64,000 bases of DNA from the NCBI GenBank assembly GCA_964538675.1, contig CAZIGM010000004.1, positions 1 to 64,000 of the forward strand, read 5' to 3'. A program made the position numbers and the translations under genes. This document shows, one piece after another, positions 8,252 to 17,144 of the stretch. Under the pieces are notes generated by a model, which worked only from the letters and a program-made list of their open reading frames with translations, was not told where the DNA came from and did no database searches. How positions within the stretch are numbered: position 1 is the stretch's first letter; every line of letters begins with the position of its first letter. The DNA is from CAZIGM01 sp964538675 (lineage in GTDB: Bacteria > Bacillota > Bacilli > Tepidibacillales > Tepidibacillaceae).

Positions 8252-9061
8252 TCAAATTTGATGTGCTTGTTCAATAACACTATCAATAATTTCTTTATAA
8301 GACTCAATTTCCTTATTAGAAATTTTATTTTTTAAATACATTAAAAATTCTAAATTACCTTCCCCTCCTTTAATTGGAGAAAAAGTAATGTCTATAACCT
8401 CATAACTATTTTTTATAACATAATTCACAATTGACTCTAAAACCTCTTTATGAACACTAGAATCTCTAATAATTCCCTTTTTACCGACTTTCTCCTTACC
8501 AGCTTCAAATTGTGGTTTTACTAAGGCAATTATCTCCCCATCTGTATCTAATATAGTTAACAAATGATTTAAAATTGTTTTTAATGAAATGAATGATACA
8601 TCTATAGTTACGAAGTCAGGTTTACCATAATTAAAATCTTCTTTTTTAACGTAACGAAAATTAGTTCTTTCCATAACATGAACACGTTCATCTTGTCTAA
8701 GATTCCATGCTAATTGTCCATATCCAACATCTATTGCATAAATTTCCTTAGCACCATATTGCAATGCACAATCAGTAAACCCTCCTGTTGAAGCACCAAC
8801 ATCAATAACAACCTTATCTTTTAAATCAATTGAAAAGGTATCAATTGCTTTTAAAAGTTTTAAACCTCCTCTTGAAACAAAAGGATGTAAACTACCTTTA
8901 AGTACAATATCGGATTCAACTGGTACTTTAGTACCGGGCTTATCAATAATTTGATCATTAACCTTAACTAATCCAGCCATTATTGATTTTTTTGCTTGTT
9001 CTCTAGAATCAATCAATCCATTATTTACAATTAAAACATCTAATCTTTCTTTTTTAGCCAT
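8252..9061 (-). CDS. tlyA: TlyA family rRNA 2'-O-methyltransferase (S4 domain)
   Basis: The 269-residue protein combines an N-terminal S4 RNA-binding domain (ERLDVLIVNNGLIDSREQAK) with an FtsJ-like Rossmann methyltransferase domain containing DVGASTGGFTDC, the SAM site. TlyA enzymes methylate cytidines of 16S and/or 23S rRNA. The ATG lies 1 nt after the dxs stop and uses AGGGT inside the dxs end as its ribosome site. It is last in the isoprenoid/OLE operon. Confidence 0.93.
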   Translation of the reverse strand: MAKKERLDVLIVNNGLIDSREQAKKSIMAGLVKVNDQIIDKPGTKVPVESDIVLKGSLHPFVSRGGLKLLKAIDTFSIDLKDKVVIDVGASTGGFTDCALQYGAKEIYAIDVGYGQLAWNLRQDERVHVMERTNFRYVKKEDFNYGKPDFVTIDVSFISLKTILNHLLTILDTDGEIIALVKPQFEAGKEKVGKKGIIRDSSVHKEVLESIVNYVIKNSYEVIDITFSPIKGGEGNLEFLMYLKNKISNKEIESYKEIIDSVIEQAHQI

Positions 9062-9062
9062 A

Positions 9063-10943
9063 TTAGACCCTTTGCGTTTGTTTTGCTTCTATCATTTTAA
9101 TCTTACTTATAATATTCTCAACTGACAATCCAACATAGTCTCTTAATTCTGGAATATTTCCATGTGTTACGAATTCATCTGGTATACCCATAATCTCAAC
9201 ATCTATATCAATATGTTTTTTCGAGTAAAATTCTAAAATAGAACTTCCAAAACCACCTAACTCGACACCTTCTTCAATTGTTAAAATTTTATAATTCTCA
9301 TTAGCTAAATCTAATAATAATTCTTCATCAAGTGGTTTAATAAATCTTGAGTTTATTATTTTAGGATTAATACCTATCTTCTCTAATTCATCAGCTGCTT
9401 TTTCTGCTAATTGAATTATAGGTCCTAATGCTAAAATGGCAATCTTCTTGCCTTCTCTGATTGTCTCATATTTTCCAATTGGAATTGTTTTAAACTCCTC
9501 ATCTAAATCGATACCTGTTCCAACAGCTCTTGGATACCTTACAACCACAGTTCCCTTGCAATGATTAATTGCAGTATATAACATATGTTGTAATTCATTT
9601 TCATCTTTTGGCATCATGATTGTCATATTTGGTATGCTTCGCAAAAAAGCTATATCAAAGACACCATGATGTGTATCTCCATCATTGCCAACTATTCCTG
9701 CTCTGTCAACTGCAAATACAACATGGAGGTTCTGTCTAGCAACATCGTGTAGTACCTGATCATATGAACGCTGTAGGAAGGTTGAATATACTGCAAAAAC
9801 AGGACATAGTCCATCCATAGCTAACCCTGCCGCCATAGTCACTGCATGTTGTTCCGCTATACCAACGTCTAAAAATCTTTCAGGATAAACGTCTTTAAAT
9901 TTATTTAAGCCAGTACCTGTAGGCATGGCTGCAGTTATAGCTAATAAATCAGACTTTTCATTAGCTATTTTTACTAATGTATCTCCAAAAACATCTGTAT
10001 AACTTGGTGGTTGTTTCTTTTTTACAACGTCACCTGTGTCAATATCGTATTTACCAATACCATGAAATATATCTGGACTACTTTCTGCAGGCTTATAGCC
10101 CTTTCCTTTTTCAGTTAATACATGAACTAAGACAGGTCCCTCAGTATTATCTGCATTTTTCAAAGTTTCTAACAATGCTTCAACATCATGACCATCTACT
10201 GGACCTAAATAAGTTAAGCCTAACTCTTCAAATAAAATACCATCAACAACTAAATATTTGAAACTATCTCTAATTTTATAGGTAACATCAAAAATTGTTT
10301 CTCCTAATGGAATTTTTTTAGTTATTTCTTTGAATTTTTTCTTAGCTTCTTGATATCCTGTATTAGTTCGAATTCTTTCTAAATAATTATGAATACCACC
10401 GACATTAGGTGAAATAGACATCTTGTTATCATTTAAAATAATCATTAAATTATTCTTCTGATGCCCAATATAATTAATGGCTTCTAAAGCCATTCCACCA
10501 GTCAGTGCACCATCTCCTAAAACGGCAATTACACGATTATCTTCATGCTTAAAATCTCTAGATAATGCAAAACCCATTGCACTTGATAATGACGTACTGC
10601 TATGTCCAGTCTCAAATACATCATGAGGGCTTTCTGAAAGCTTTGGAAAACCACTTAATCCATTAAATTGACGAAGAGTATCGAATTGATTTGCCCTTCC
10701 CGTCAATATTTTATGCACATACGACTGGTGACCAACATCCCAAATTATTTTATCTTTAGGACTTTCAAATAAATAATGTAAGGCAATTGTTAACTCAACA
10801 ACGCCTAAATTAGAAGCTAAATGCCCCCCTGTTTTAGATAGCCTTTCTATAAGAAATTCCCTTATATCGTTTGCCAGACTTTCTAATTCTTTTATTGATA
10901 AATTTTTAATATCTTCAGGGCCAGTTATATTATTAAGGTCCAT
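9063..10943 (-). CDS. dxs: 1-deoxy-D-xylulose-5-phosphate synthase
   Basis: This 626-residue thiamine-diphosphate transketolase-type enzyme has the expected length. The catalytic histidine region GHQSYVHKILTGR, the ThDP motif GDGALTGGMALEA...NDN and the C-terminal DRAGIVGNDGDTHHG are all present. It condenses pyruvate with glyceraldehyde 3-phosphate, the first step of the MEP isoprenoid pathway. The A of its ATG is the last base of the oapA stop (TAATG), so it is translationally coupled to the OLE-associated protein. ispA lies on the other side of the OLE RNA. Confidence 0.97.
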   Translation of the reverse strand: MDLNNITGPEDIKNLSIKELESLANDIREFLIERLSKTGGHLASNLGVVELTIALHYLFESPKDKIIWDVGHQSYVHKILTGRANQFDTLRQFNGLSGFPKLSESPHDVFETGHSSTSLSSAMGFALSRDFKHEDNRVIAVLGDGALTGGMALEAINYIGHQKNNLMIILNDNKMSISPNVGGIHNYLERIRTNTGYQEAKKKFKEITKKIPLGETIFDVTYKIRDSFKYLVVDGILFEELGLTYLGPVDGHDVEALLETLKNADNTEGPVLVHVLTEKGKGYKPAESSPDIFHGIGKYDIDTGDVVKKKQPPSYTDVFGDTLVKIANEKSDLLAITAAMPTGTGLNKFKDVYPERFLDVGIAEQHAVTMAAGLAMDGLCPVFAVYSTFLQRSYDQVLHDVARQNLHVVFAVDRAGIVGNDGDTHHGVFDIAFLRSIPNMTIMMPKDENELQHMLYTAINHCKGTVVVRYPRAVGTGIDLDEEFKTIPIGKYETIREGKKIAILALGPIIQLAEKAADELEKIGINPKIINSRFIKPLDEELLLDLANENYKILTIEEGVELGGFGSSILEFYSKKHIDIDVEIMGIPDEFVTHGNIPELRDYVGLSVENIISKIKMIEAKQTQRV

Positions 10944-11539
10944 TATTTTTCCCCAACTTTCCCTTTTGTCTTTTTAAAAATACTAATTTTAAAATTTTTC
11001 TCCGTAAATAAAAAAAGTTTCCCCACTATCAGCGTTATTTCTGTGGAGTACCTTATTGCAATATTCTTCCCTAAAGCTTTGCCTCCAACGGTTAACGCGG
11101 CAACTATTGATGTAAATAATACGGAGATTATGTAATAATAATATTGATCATCACTATTGCTAAAATTCCTAACTAATTCTAGTACCACTGTTGCGCTTGC
11201 TACACCACTAATAATTCCACTTGTATCACCAATCACATCATTACAAAAGTTAGAAAAACGATCTGCATTACGTACTATCCTTATTGCCTCTTTTGCACCG
11301 TTTAATTTTTCTGAAGCCATTGAGTGAAATGGTTTCTCCTCAGCAACTGCGGCTGCTAATCCAATAATATCAAAAAAAACACCAAATATAATGATAAAAA
11401 ATACTACTACCATCCCTATAGCCCAACTGACTCCAGCTAATATAGTAGTTGATATGATAGTAATAATAAAAGCAATAATTAGTGTAACAGTTGCAATAAA
11501 TAAACTCCATTTTACAGAGTTCTTAAAATTATTCGTCAT
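10943..11539 (-). CDS. oapA: OLE RNA-associated membrane protein OapA
   Basis: From ATG 11539 the product has 198 residues. This start has GGAG 11 nt upstream; an in-frame ATG at 11566 lies at the RNA's 3' stem and has no ribosome site. Four hydrophobic segments are visible, at about residues 8-34, 38-62, 109-122 and 133-156. A cytoplasmic stretch between the second and third carries D-V-I-G-D, matching the conserved DxxxD motif of OapA. OapA is a dimeric inner-membrane protein that binds OLE RNA in Bacillus halodurans. It is encoded immediately 3' of the RNA and coupled to dxs. Its molecular activity is not established in the family. Confidence 0.9.
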   Translation of the reverse strand: MTNNFKNSVKWSLFIATVTLIIAFIITIISTTILAGVSWAIGMVVVFFIIIFGVFFDIIGLAAAVAEEKPFHSMASEKLNGAKEAIRIVRNADRFSNFCNDVIGDTSGIISGVASATVVLELVRNFSNSDDQYYYYIISVLFTSIVAALTVGGKALGKNIAIRYSTEITLIVGKLFLFTEKNFKISIFKKTKGKVGEK

Positions 11540-11566
11540 AAAAATTTTTTCTCCTATAATAAACAT

Positions 11567-12168
11567 ATAGAGTGGCAGCTCTTTAAGTCAACACTGTGTC
11601 TTAGGTCTAGTAGGTTTTCCCAAGAGAGTCACCTTATTGTCACCAAAAAGGTAGTTTCCTTTTACGCTCTCTTCAATAAGTCGCCTAACATTGGACTAGA
11701 TTACCACTTAGTACACACTTTAATCCATAAAGAGCCTCAAATAGAACAGTCTAGGAGTTTTCCCCAACAATCTTTAACTTATCCCTAGCCTCTTTTGCAA
11801 TATAGATTTCATATAGAACAATATTTCAAAACCTGGCCAAGCACGAAATATTGTTAACCTATAATCCCAAGCTATATCACTCATGGCAGGCTACGCTACA
11901 CACAAAATCAATCTCGCATGCAGGTTCATACCCCAAACCATAACAACAAGGACGATACCTTATTGCCACGAACTTGGGCCTCCACGGAAAAAGGGTCAAC
12001 GCCCACATGCCATTGCGGATCGCCCTTTTACCTTAACTCTCAGCATCGGCCCCCAACTGGGCGTCAAAAGCCAACACCAAGAACTTCATCGATGTGCCCT
12101 TTAGCGGATTTTTAGGCCCGCCTTCAGAATAAGTAGATTGACTAGAATACTGCGCCACTCTATCATCT
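11567..12168 (-). ncRNA. ole: OLE (ornate, large, extremophilic) RNA
   Basis: This roughly 600-nt region has no credible gene and is visibly more GC-rich than its surroundings. The 5' segment ATAGAGTGGC (12163-12154) pairs perfectly with the 3' segment GCCACTCTAT (11576-11567), which closes the whole molecule. An internal 11-bp stem joins AACAATATTTC and its complement (11855-11845 with 11827-11817). OLE RNAs are about 600 nt, occur in extremophilic or anaerobic Firmicutes, and lie directly upstream of oapA within isoprenoid/xse operons, exactly as here. The OLE-OapA complex is membrane-bound and linked to alcohol, cold and Mg2+ stress in B. halodurans. Alignment to the family covariance model could not be run; ends are estimated from the promoter and terminal stem. 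Confidence 0.9.
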
Positions 12169-12174
12169 AATTGT

Positions 12175-12203
12175 ATTATATCATATTTATAGATCCTTAA
12201 CAA
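12175..12203 (-). promoter_or_regulatory. Candidate sigma-A promoter of OLE RNA
   Basis: On the minus strand TTGTTA (12203-12198), a 17-nt spacer and a consensus TATAAT (12180-12175) lie between the ispA stop and the RNA's 5' stem. Transcription would start near 12168, a few bases before the closing helix. This would let OLE RNA be made independently of the upstream operon. Confidence 0.65.
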
Positions 12204-12237
12204 AAAACAAACAGGTAAAAAAACCAATTATAGACAC

Positions 12238-13143
12238 TTATATCTCTCTAAAAATTAGAAAATCTGCAATTTTATATAGATTATCAGTTTCTATACCTAT
12301 GCCATTTATTGCATCTTTTGCTTTGATTATTAATTGAGTAACATCCTCTTTTGATACATCAATTCCTTTAAAAGAGGGATAAGTAACCTTATCATTTAGT
12401 TGGTCACTACCAACCTTTTTACCCAATTTTGCTTCATCACCGACAATATCTAAGATATCATCTTGAATCTGAAAGGCTAATCCGACACTTTTCCCGTACT
12501 CAGTTAATTTTTGTAGCTGTAATTCGTTCGCACCAGCTAGAATCGCTCCTAACCTAATCGAGAAAGTAATTAAATCCCCTGTTTTATGTGTATGAGTATA
12601 GACTAAATCTGAAAAAGAAGTTTTTCCAACTTCACTTAAATAATCAACTACTTGTCCACCTACCATACCTGATGCTCCTGAATAATGAGAAAATTCCTCA
12701 ATAATTTTTAATGAATCGTCTTTAGAAACACTTTCTATTATTCTTAAATATTTTGCCATGTTGCCAAAAGCATGAGTTAATAATGCATCACCAGCTAACA
12801 AAGCCATTGCTTCTCCAAATACCTTATGGTTTGTCAACTTACCTCTACGATAGTCATCATTATCCATTAAAGGTAAATCATCATGTATTAATGAGTAAGT
12901 ATGTAATAGTTCAACACAACAAGCAATAGGTGTGATTTCATTACTGTCTTTACGAAATGCTTCGTAAGTAGCAAGAGTTAGTATTGGTCTAATTCTCTTT
13001 CCTCCAGCTAATATAGAATATTCCATTGCCTCTTGTAATAAGGATGGAACTTCATCACCTGGGATAGCTTGAGTGATAAAATTATTTACTAATTCAGCCT
13101 TCTTATTTAAGTAATCTATGATAAGTTCTTCTTGAATATTCAT
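12238..13143 (-). CDS. ispA: Polyprenyl (farnesyl/geranylgeranyl) diphosphate synthase
   Basis: The 301-residue protein shows both aspartate-rich motifs of short-chain trans-prenyltransferases: LIHDDLPLMDND and QIQDDILDIVGD. GGKRIRP near residue 48 binds the diphosphate. It extends allylic diphosphates with isopentenyl diphosphate for quinones and undecaprenyl carriers. It follows xseB by 8 nt and is separated from dxs only by the OLE RNA and oapA. Confidence 0.95.
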   Translation of the reverse strand: MNIQEELIIDYLNKKAELVNNFITQAIPGDEVPSLLQEAMEYSILAGGKRIRPILTLATYEAFRKDSNEITPIACCVELLHTYSLIHDDLPLMDNDDYRRGKLTNHKVFGEAMALLAGDALLTHAFGNMAKYLRIIESVSKDDSLKIIEEFSHYSGASGMVGGQVVDYLSEVGKTSFSDLVYTHTHKTGDLITFSIRLGAILAGANELQLQKLTEYGKSVGLAFQIQDDILDIVGDEAKLGKKVGSDQLNDKVTYPSFKGIDVSKEDVTQLIIKAKDAINGIGIETDNLYKIADFLIFREI

Positions 13144-13151
13144 AGCAATTA

Positions 13152-13409
13152 CTACTCCTTATCATCCTCATATTCAAAAGGTTTTTTTATTAAATCTCCG
13201 TCTCTTTCAAGAATTTCATCAATCTTCATTTCTGCTTTTTCTAATTTTTTGTGACAATGCTTCGCTAAAACCATTCCTTCTTGAAACAAATCTATAGCAT
13301 TTTCTAAAGGTACATCTCCTGATTCAAGCTTATTTACTATCGATTCTAATCGCTCTGCAGCTTGCTCAAATGTCAATTCATTCATTTGCTTTTCATTTAT
13401 TTTGCTCAT
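13152..13409 (-). CDS. xseB: Exodeoxyribonuclease VII small subunit
   Basis: This 85-residue helical protein has the family core LTFEQAAERLESIVNKLESGDVPLENAIDLFQEGM. It assembles with XseA into ExoVII, which degrades single-stranded DNA to oligonucleotides. Its start lies 17 nt inside the xseA end, so it is translationally coupled. Confidence 0.95.
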   Translation of the reverse strand: MSKINEKQMNELTFEQAAERLESIVNKLESGDVPLENAIDLFQEGMVLAKHCHKKLEKAEMKIDEILERDGDLIKKPFEYEDDKE

Positions 13410-14760
13410 TCTTTTTTTCCTCCATACTATAGACTTGGCAATCTAGTGTCCCATCACGAACATGAACTTTTAACAAATCACTTAATTGAACATCCTCAAT
13501 AGAGCTAATAATATTTTTTTCAGACTCATCATAAATAATTGAATATCCTCTTCCAATTACCTTTAAAGGACTTAATGCATCTAATTGCTTTACTACTAAA
13601 GTTAATCTTTTTCCATTTAATTCTTTTATTGTACTAATTTCTCGAATTAATTGCTTTTTTAACATATGTAATTTATCTTTTTCATTTTTTACTTTTTGAT
13701 TTGGTTTTTCCTGCAAAAGTTTATGATGTAAAATCATTAACCTCTCTTTGTGAACAGATGTATTAGAATATAAAGAATGATGTAGCTGTTTCTCAATATT
13801 ATCAATTCTTTGTGAACCCTCTAATATATTTTGTTTTGGTCTTTTAAAAACAATTGAACGCAAAAGATTAGAAAGCATATCTTTAGAACCCTCATATTGT
13901 TTAAAAAAATGCTTTATCATTCTTTGTTCAAAATATGCAATGCTAGTTCTCAATTCATTTATATTTGGAACAGCTAACTCTGCTGCTGCAGTAGGAGTAG
14001 CAGCTCTTACATCTGCAACAAAATCAGTAATGGTAAAATCGCTTTCATGTCCAACAGCACTTATAATAGGTATCTGTGATTGATATATGCTTCTAGCAAC
14101 AACTTCTTCATTAAATGCCCATAATTCCTCTATTGAGCCCCCACCACGACCAACTATTATTACATCTACTTCACCATGTATATTTAACTGATTAATTGCA
14201 TTAGCTATTGATTGTGCTGCATCCTTACCTTGAACTAAAACAGGAGAAATTATTAAATTAACAAGTGGATATCTTCGCTTAATCGTCGTTATTATATCCC
14301 TTATTGCTGCCCCAGTAGCAGATGTAACAACACCTATCGTTTGAGGATATATAGGCAAATTCTTCTTATATTCCTCGCTAAATAGACCCTCTTGTTCTAA
14401 TTTATTTTTTAATTGTTCATATTCTAAATATAATTGCCCTATTCCATCAGGCTGCATCTCTTGAACATAAAACTGATACTGACCATCACGTTCATAAATA
14501 GAAACATAGCCTCTAGCGATTACTTTAATTCCGTTTTTCGGTATAAATTTTAAAAAACGATTGTTTCCAACAAACATAATCGATCGCAGTCTACTAGCTT
14601 CATCCTTCAGAGTAAAGTACATATGACCACTCGAATGATTAGTAAAATTAGATATCTCCCCCCGCACCCAAATATTTGCAAGAAAAGAATCGTTATCAAA
14701 TTTACCTTTTATATAATTTGTTAATTCTTTTATTGAATATATATTGCTTTGCTCAAACAA
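13393..14760 (-). CDS. xseA: Exodeoxyribonuclease VII large subunit
   Basis: The 455-residue protein has an N-terminal OB fold (about 1-105, IWVRGEISNFTNHSSGHMYF) and a catalytic domain with GVVTSATGAAIRDI, GRGGGSIEELWAFN and SAVGHESDFTITDFVAD. A long coiled-coil region follows, and the C-terminus has the GYSI motif. Length and order (folD-xseA-xseB-ispA) are standard for Firmicutes. Confidence 0.96.
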   Translation of the reverse strand: MFEQSNIYSIKELTNYIKGKFDNDSFLANIWVRGEISNFTNHSSGHMYFTLKDEASRLRSIMFVGNNRFLKFIPKNGIKVIARGYVSIYERDGQYQFYVQEMQPDGIGQLYLEYEQLKNKLEQEGLFSEEYKKNLPIYPQTIGVVTSATGAAIRDIITTIKRRYPLVNLIISPVLVQGKDAAQSIANAINQLNIHGEVDVIIVGRGGGSIEELWAFNEEVVARSIYQSQIPIISAVGHESDFTITDFVADVRAATPTAAAELAVPNINELRTSIAYFEQRMIKHFFKQYEGSKDMLSNLLRSIVFKRPKQNILEGSQRIDNIEKQLHHSLYSNTSVHKERLMILHHKLLQEKPNQKVKNEKDKLHMLKKQLIREISTIKELNGKRLTLVVKQLDALSPLKVIGRGYSIIYDESEKNIISSIEDVQLSDLLKVHVRDGTLDCQVYSMEEKKNEQNK

Positions 14761-14774
14761 AGAATTACCCCCAC

Positions 14775-15629
14775 TTATTTATCATTCATTCTTCTAGCAG
14801 CCTCGATAGTATTTTTCATTAACATTGTTATTGTCATAGGACCTACACCACCAGGTACTGGTGTAATATAGCTCGCTACTTTAGATACTTCTTCAAAATC
14901 ACAATCACCAACAAACTTACCTTTCTCAATTCGGTTAGTCCCTACATCTATAACAATTGTACCCTCTGATACATATTCTTTTGTAATCATTTCTGGTTTA
15001 CCTACAGCAACAATTAAAATATCCGCTTGTTTTGTTACTTCTTTAAGGTTTTTAGTCTTAGAATGAGCAATTGTTACAGTAGCATCTTCTCTTAACAATA
15101 ATATTGAAACTGGTTTTCCAACAATATTACTTCGTCCTATTATAACAGCATGTTTACCTTTAATATCTATCCCAGTATGTTTAATTAACTCAATAATACC
15201 ATACGGAGTACAAGGCAAGTAAGATTTATCACCAATCAACATCTTCCCAACTGTTATTGGATGAAATCCATCAACATCTTTTATAGGGTCAATTGCATTA
15301 ATAATTGCCTTCTCATCAATATGTTTTGGGAGTGGCAATTGAACCAATACCCCGTTTACTATATTATCATTATTTAATCTATCAATCTCAAGCAATAATC
15401 TTTCTTGATTAATTGTATCTTCCATTCTAATAACTTCCGACACAATTCCTACTTCAGCGCTAGCTTTTTCTTTACCTTTAACGTAAGATTGTGAAGCTGG
15501 ATCATTTCCAACAAGAATAACTGTTAGCTTAGGAATAATATCCTGTTTGGCTAATGCTATAACATCTTTCTTCAATTCTTCCTTTATCGAAGTTGCAATT
15601 TCTTTTCCGTTAATTATTTTTGCTACCAT
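14775..15629 (-). CDS. folD: Bifunctional methylenetetrahydrofolate dehydrogenase/cyclohydrolase
   Basis: From ATG 15629, which has AAGGAG 10 nt upstream, the protein has 284 residues. It shows the substrate motif SYVKGKEKA with the catalytic lysine, VQLPLPKHID and the NADP site GRSNIVGKPVS. It interconverts 5,10-methylene- and 10-formyl-tetrahydrofolate. It supplies one-carbon units and complements the glycine cleavage operon at 50299-54625. Confidence 0.96.
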   Translation of the reverse strand: MVAKIINGKEIATSIKEELKKDVIALAKQDIIPKLTVILVGNDPASQSYVKGKEKASAEVGIVSEVIRMEDTINQERLLLEIDRLNNDNIVNGVLVQLPLPKHIDEKAIINAIDPIKDVDGFHPITVGKMLIGDKSYLPCTPYGIIELIKHTGIDIKGKHAVIIGRSNIVGKPVSILLLREDATVTIAHSKTKNLKEVTKQADILIVAVGKPEMITKEYVSEGTIVIDVGTNRIEKGKFVGDCDFEEVSKVASYITPVPGGVGPMTITMLMKNTIEAARRMNDK

Positions 15630-15636
15630 TATGTAA

Positions 15637-16614
15637 TTACTCCTTTTCATTTTTATCATTAAACAAATACTGGTCTAAAGCAATATTAGCTACTCCAAAC
15701 GCATTATCCCCAGAATATTCTTTTTTTGCAAAATATAATTTAGCACCAATATCTTTTTCACACAATTTATCAAATAGATAATCACGAAAATATTGATTTT
15801 GAGCAACCCCACCAACTAAAAGAATTTCTTTTGGCAACCCTGCTTCTATTGCCTTTTTTAATATTTTTGTAATTGAAACAGATATTACATCTTCTATGCT
15901 TCTAGCAATTTCTTGATTTGAAAAACCTTGTTCAATCATTTTTATTGCTTTTGCTTCTGCACCAGATAAATTAAAGGAATAGTCCTTAATTGAAGATGGA
16001 AGCCTTGGAAAATCTTTAGCACAATCATAAGCTAAATCTTCAAAAGCTTTCCCTGCAGGAAAAGTTAAACCAAGTGCAACATCTATTCGATCAATTAATT
16101 GACCGACATGAAGATCTAATGATGCACCAATCATTTTTATATTATAGCCTACAGATTTTTTATGTAGATGCAAAATTTCACTTGTTCCTCCCGATAAATG
16201 AACCGCTAAAAAATCATTACCCTCAGGTTTTTCATCTATACTATATAAACCCGCTGCAATATGTCCCTCTTGATGAGTTGTATAAGCTAACGGTACATCA
16301 TATATACTGGAAATACTTTTAGCTATCGATAATCCAGGCAAAAAAACTGGCATATATGAGTTTCTAACTGGTCTAGGGGTCTCACTAACAGCAATCATCT
16401 TAAGAGCTTCCTTAGCTAATCCCTTTGCATCTTCAAACAATTGAGGTATATTTTTTATATGTTGAAAAACAGCATCTGATTGTTTTAAGCCTCTTTCACC
16501 CTGCTTTACCTCAAGGAGTTTTCTTCTTTCATATATTACATTTCTATTCTCATCAATAAAACAAACAGATGTCATATAATTGCTTGTATCAATACCAAAA
16601 AAATATTTTTTCAT
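15637..16614 (-). CDS. Kae1/TsaD-like ASKHA protein (M22 'glycoprotease' paralogue)
   Basis: From ATG 16614 (GGAG 6 nt upstream) the protein has 325 residues. FGIDTSNYMTSV is the ASKHA phosphate motif, HQEGHIAAGLYS supplies the H-x3-H metal pair typical of TsaD/Kae1, and LVGGVAQNQYFRDYL is the C-terminal nucleotide loop. Many Clostridia carry this extra member in the nusB-folD-xseA cluster besides the true tsaD. Whether it modifies tRNA is unknown, and the true tsaD is not in this window. Confidence 0.75.
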   Translation of the reverse strand: MKKYFFGIDTSNYMTSVCFIDENRNVIYERRKLLEVKQGERGLKQSDAVFQHIKNIPQLFEDAKGLAKEALKMIAVSETPRPVRNSYMPVFLPGLSIAKSISSIYDVPLAYTTHQEGHIAAGLYSIDEKPEGNDFLAVHLSGGTSEILHLHKKSVGYNIKMIGASLDLHVGQLIDRIDVALGLTFPAGKAFEDLAYDCAKDFPRLPSSIKDYSFNLSGAEAKAIKMIEQGFSNQEIARSIEDVISVSITKILKKAIEAGLPKEILLVGGVAQNQYFRDYLFDKLCEKDIGAKLYFAKKEYSGDNAFGVANIALDQYLFNDKNEKE

Positions 16615-16630
16615 AACTCGCTCCAAAGAA

Positions 16631-17047
16631 TTAATTATCACTAGTAATACTATTTCTCTTAACAAAAGATCCAAGAACCCCATTTATAAACTTAGCTGAT
16701 TCTTCAGAACTATAATCTTTTGCTAATTCAATTGCTTCATTTAATGCAATTTTATATGAGATTTCTTCCTCAAATAACATTTCATATACTGACATTCTAA
16801 GAATAGCCCGATCAACTCTTGGAATTCGCTCAATAGTCCAATCCATTAAATACTTAGATATTTCATTATCTATTTCCTTTAAATTAGATAAAGTTCCATT
16901 AACCCTTTTTTCGATAAACAAAAATTCCTTTTCATCAAAATTATTTTCTTCTTGTAAATAATTAAGGGCTTCATTTGCATCATCGCCAGTAAAATCAACT
17001 TGGAATAATGCTTGTATTATCTTTTCTCTTAATTCCCTACGTTTCAC
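16631..17047 (-). CDS. nusB: Transcription antitermination factor NusB
   Basis: This 138-residue all-helical protein begins at a GTG with AAGGAG 8 nt upstream. The N-terminal RRELREKIIQALFQVDF and the C-terminal ELAKDYSSEESAKFINGVLG are family signatures. NusB with NusE binds boxA RNA in rRNA antitermination. It opens the cluster leading to OLE RNA; duplicated terminators and two family B repeats lie just upstream. Confidence 0.95.
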   Translation of the reverse strand: MKRRELREKIIQALFQVDFTGDDANEALNYLQEENNFDEKEFLFIEKRVNGTLSNLKEIDNEISKYLMDWTIERIPRVDRAILRMSVYEMLFEEEISYKIALNEAIELAKDYSSEESAKFINGVLGSFVKRNSITSDN

Positions 17048-17121
17048 GTCTATTGCTCCTTTTTTATTATCACACTTTGTTTAAGAATAAATCATATAAT
17101 ATATTATCATATCAAAAAGAT

Positions 17122-17144
17122 AAAACCACCATACAGGTGGTTTT
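17122..17144 (-). terminator. Terminator copy distal to the B2-B3 insertion
   Basis: On the minus strand AAAACCACC, TGTA and the complementary GGTGGTTTT form a strong hairpin followed by ATCTTTTT. The same hairpin sequence recurs at 17421-17440 on the other side of the two B repeats. Confidence 0.85.

Noticed and set aside
11567..12168. The same region as tmRNA, RNase P RNA or SRP RNA
   Set aside because: None of the diagnostic blocks of those RNAs is visible, and the neighbour OapA together with the operon context point to OLE.
11883..12227. Three short open frames inside the OLE region (11883-12104, 11918-12115, 12033-12227)
   Set aside because: They overlap each other in different frames, lack ribosome sites and have composition unlike any neighbouring gene; the region is explained by a structured RNA.
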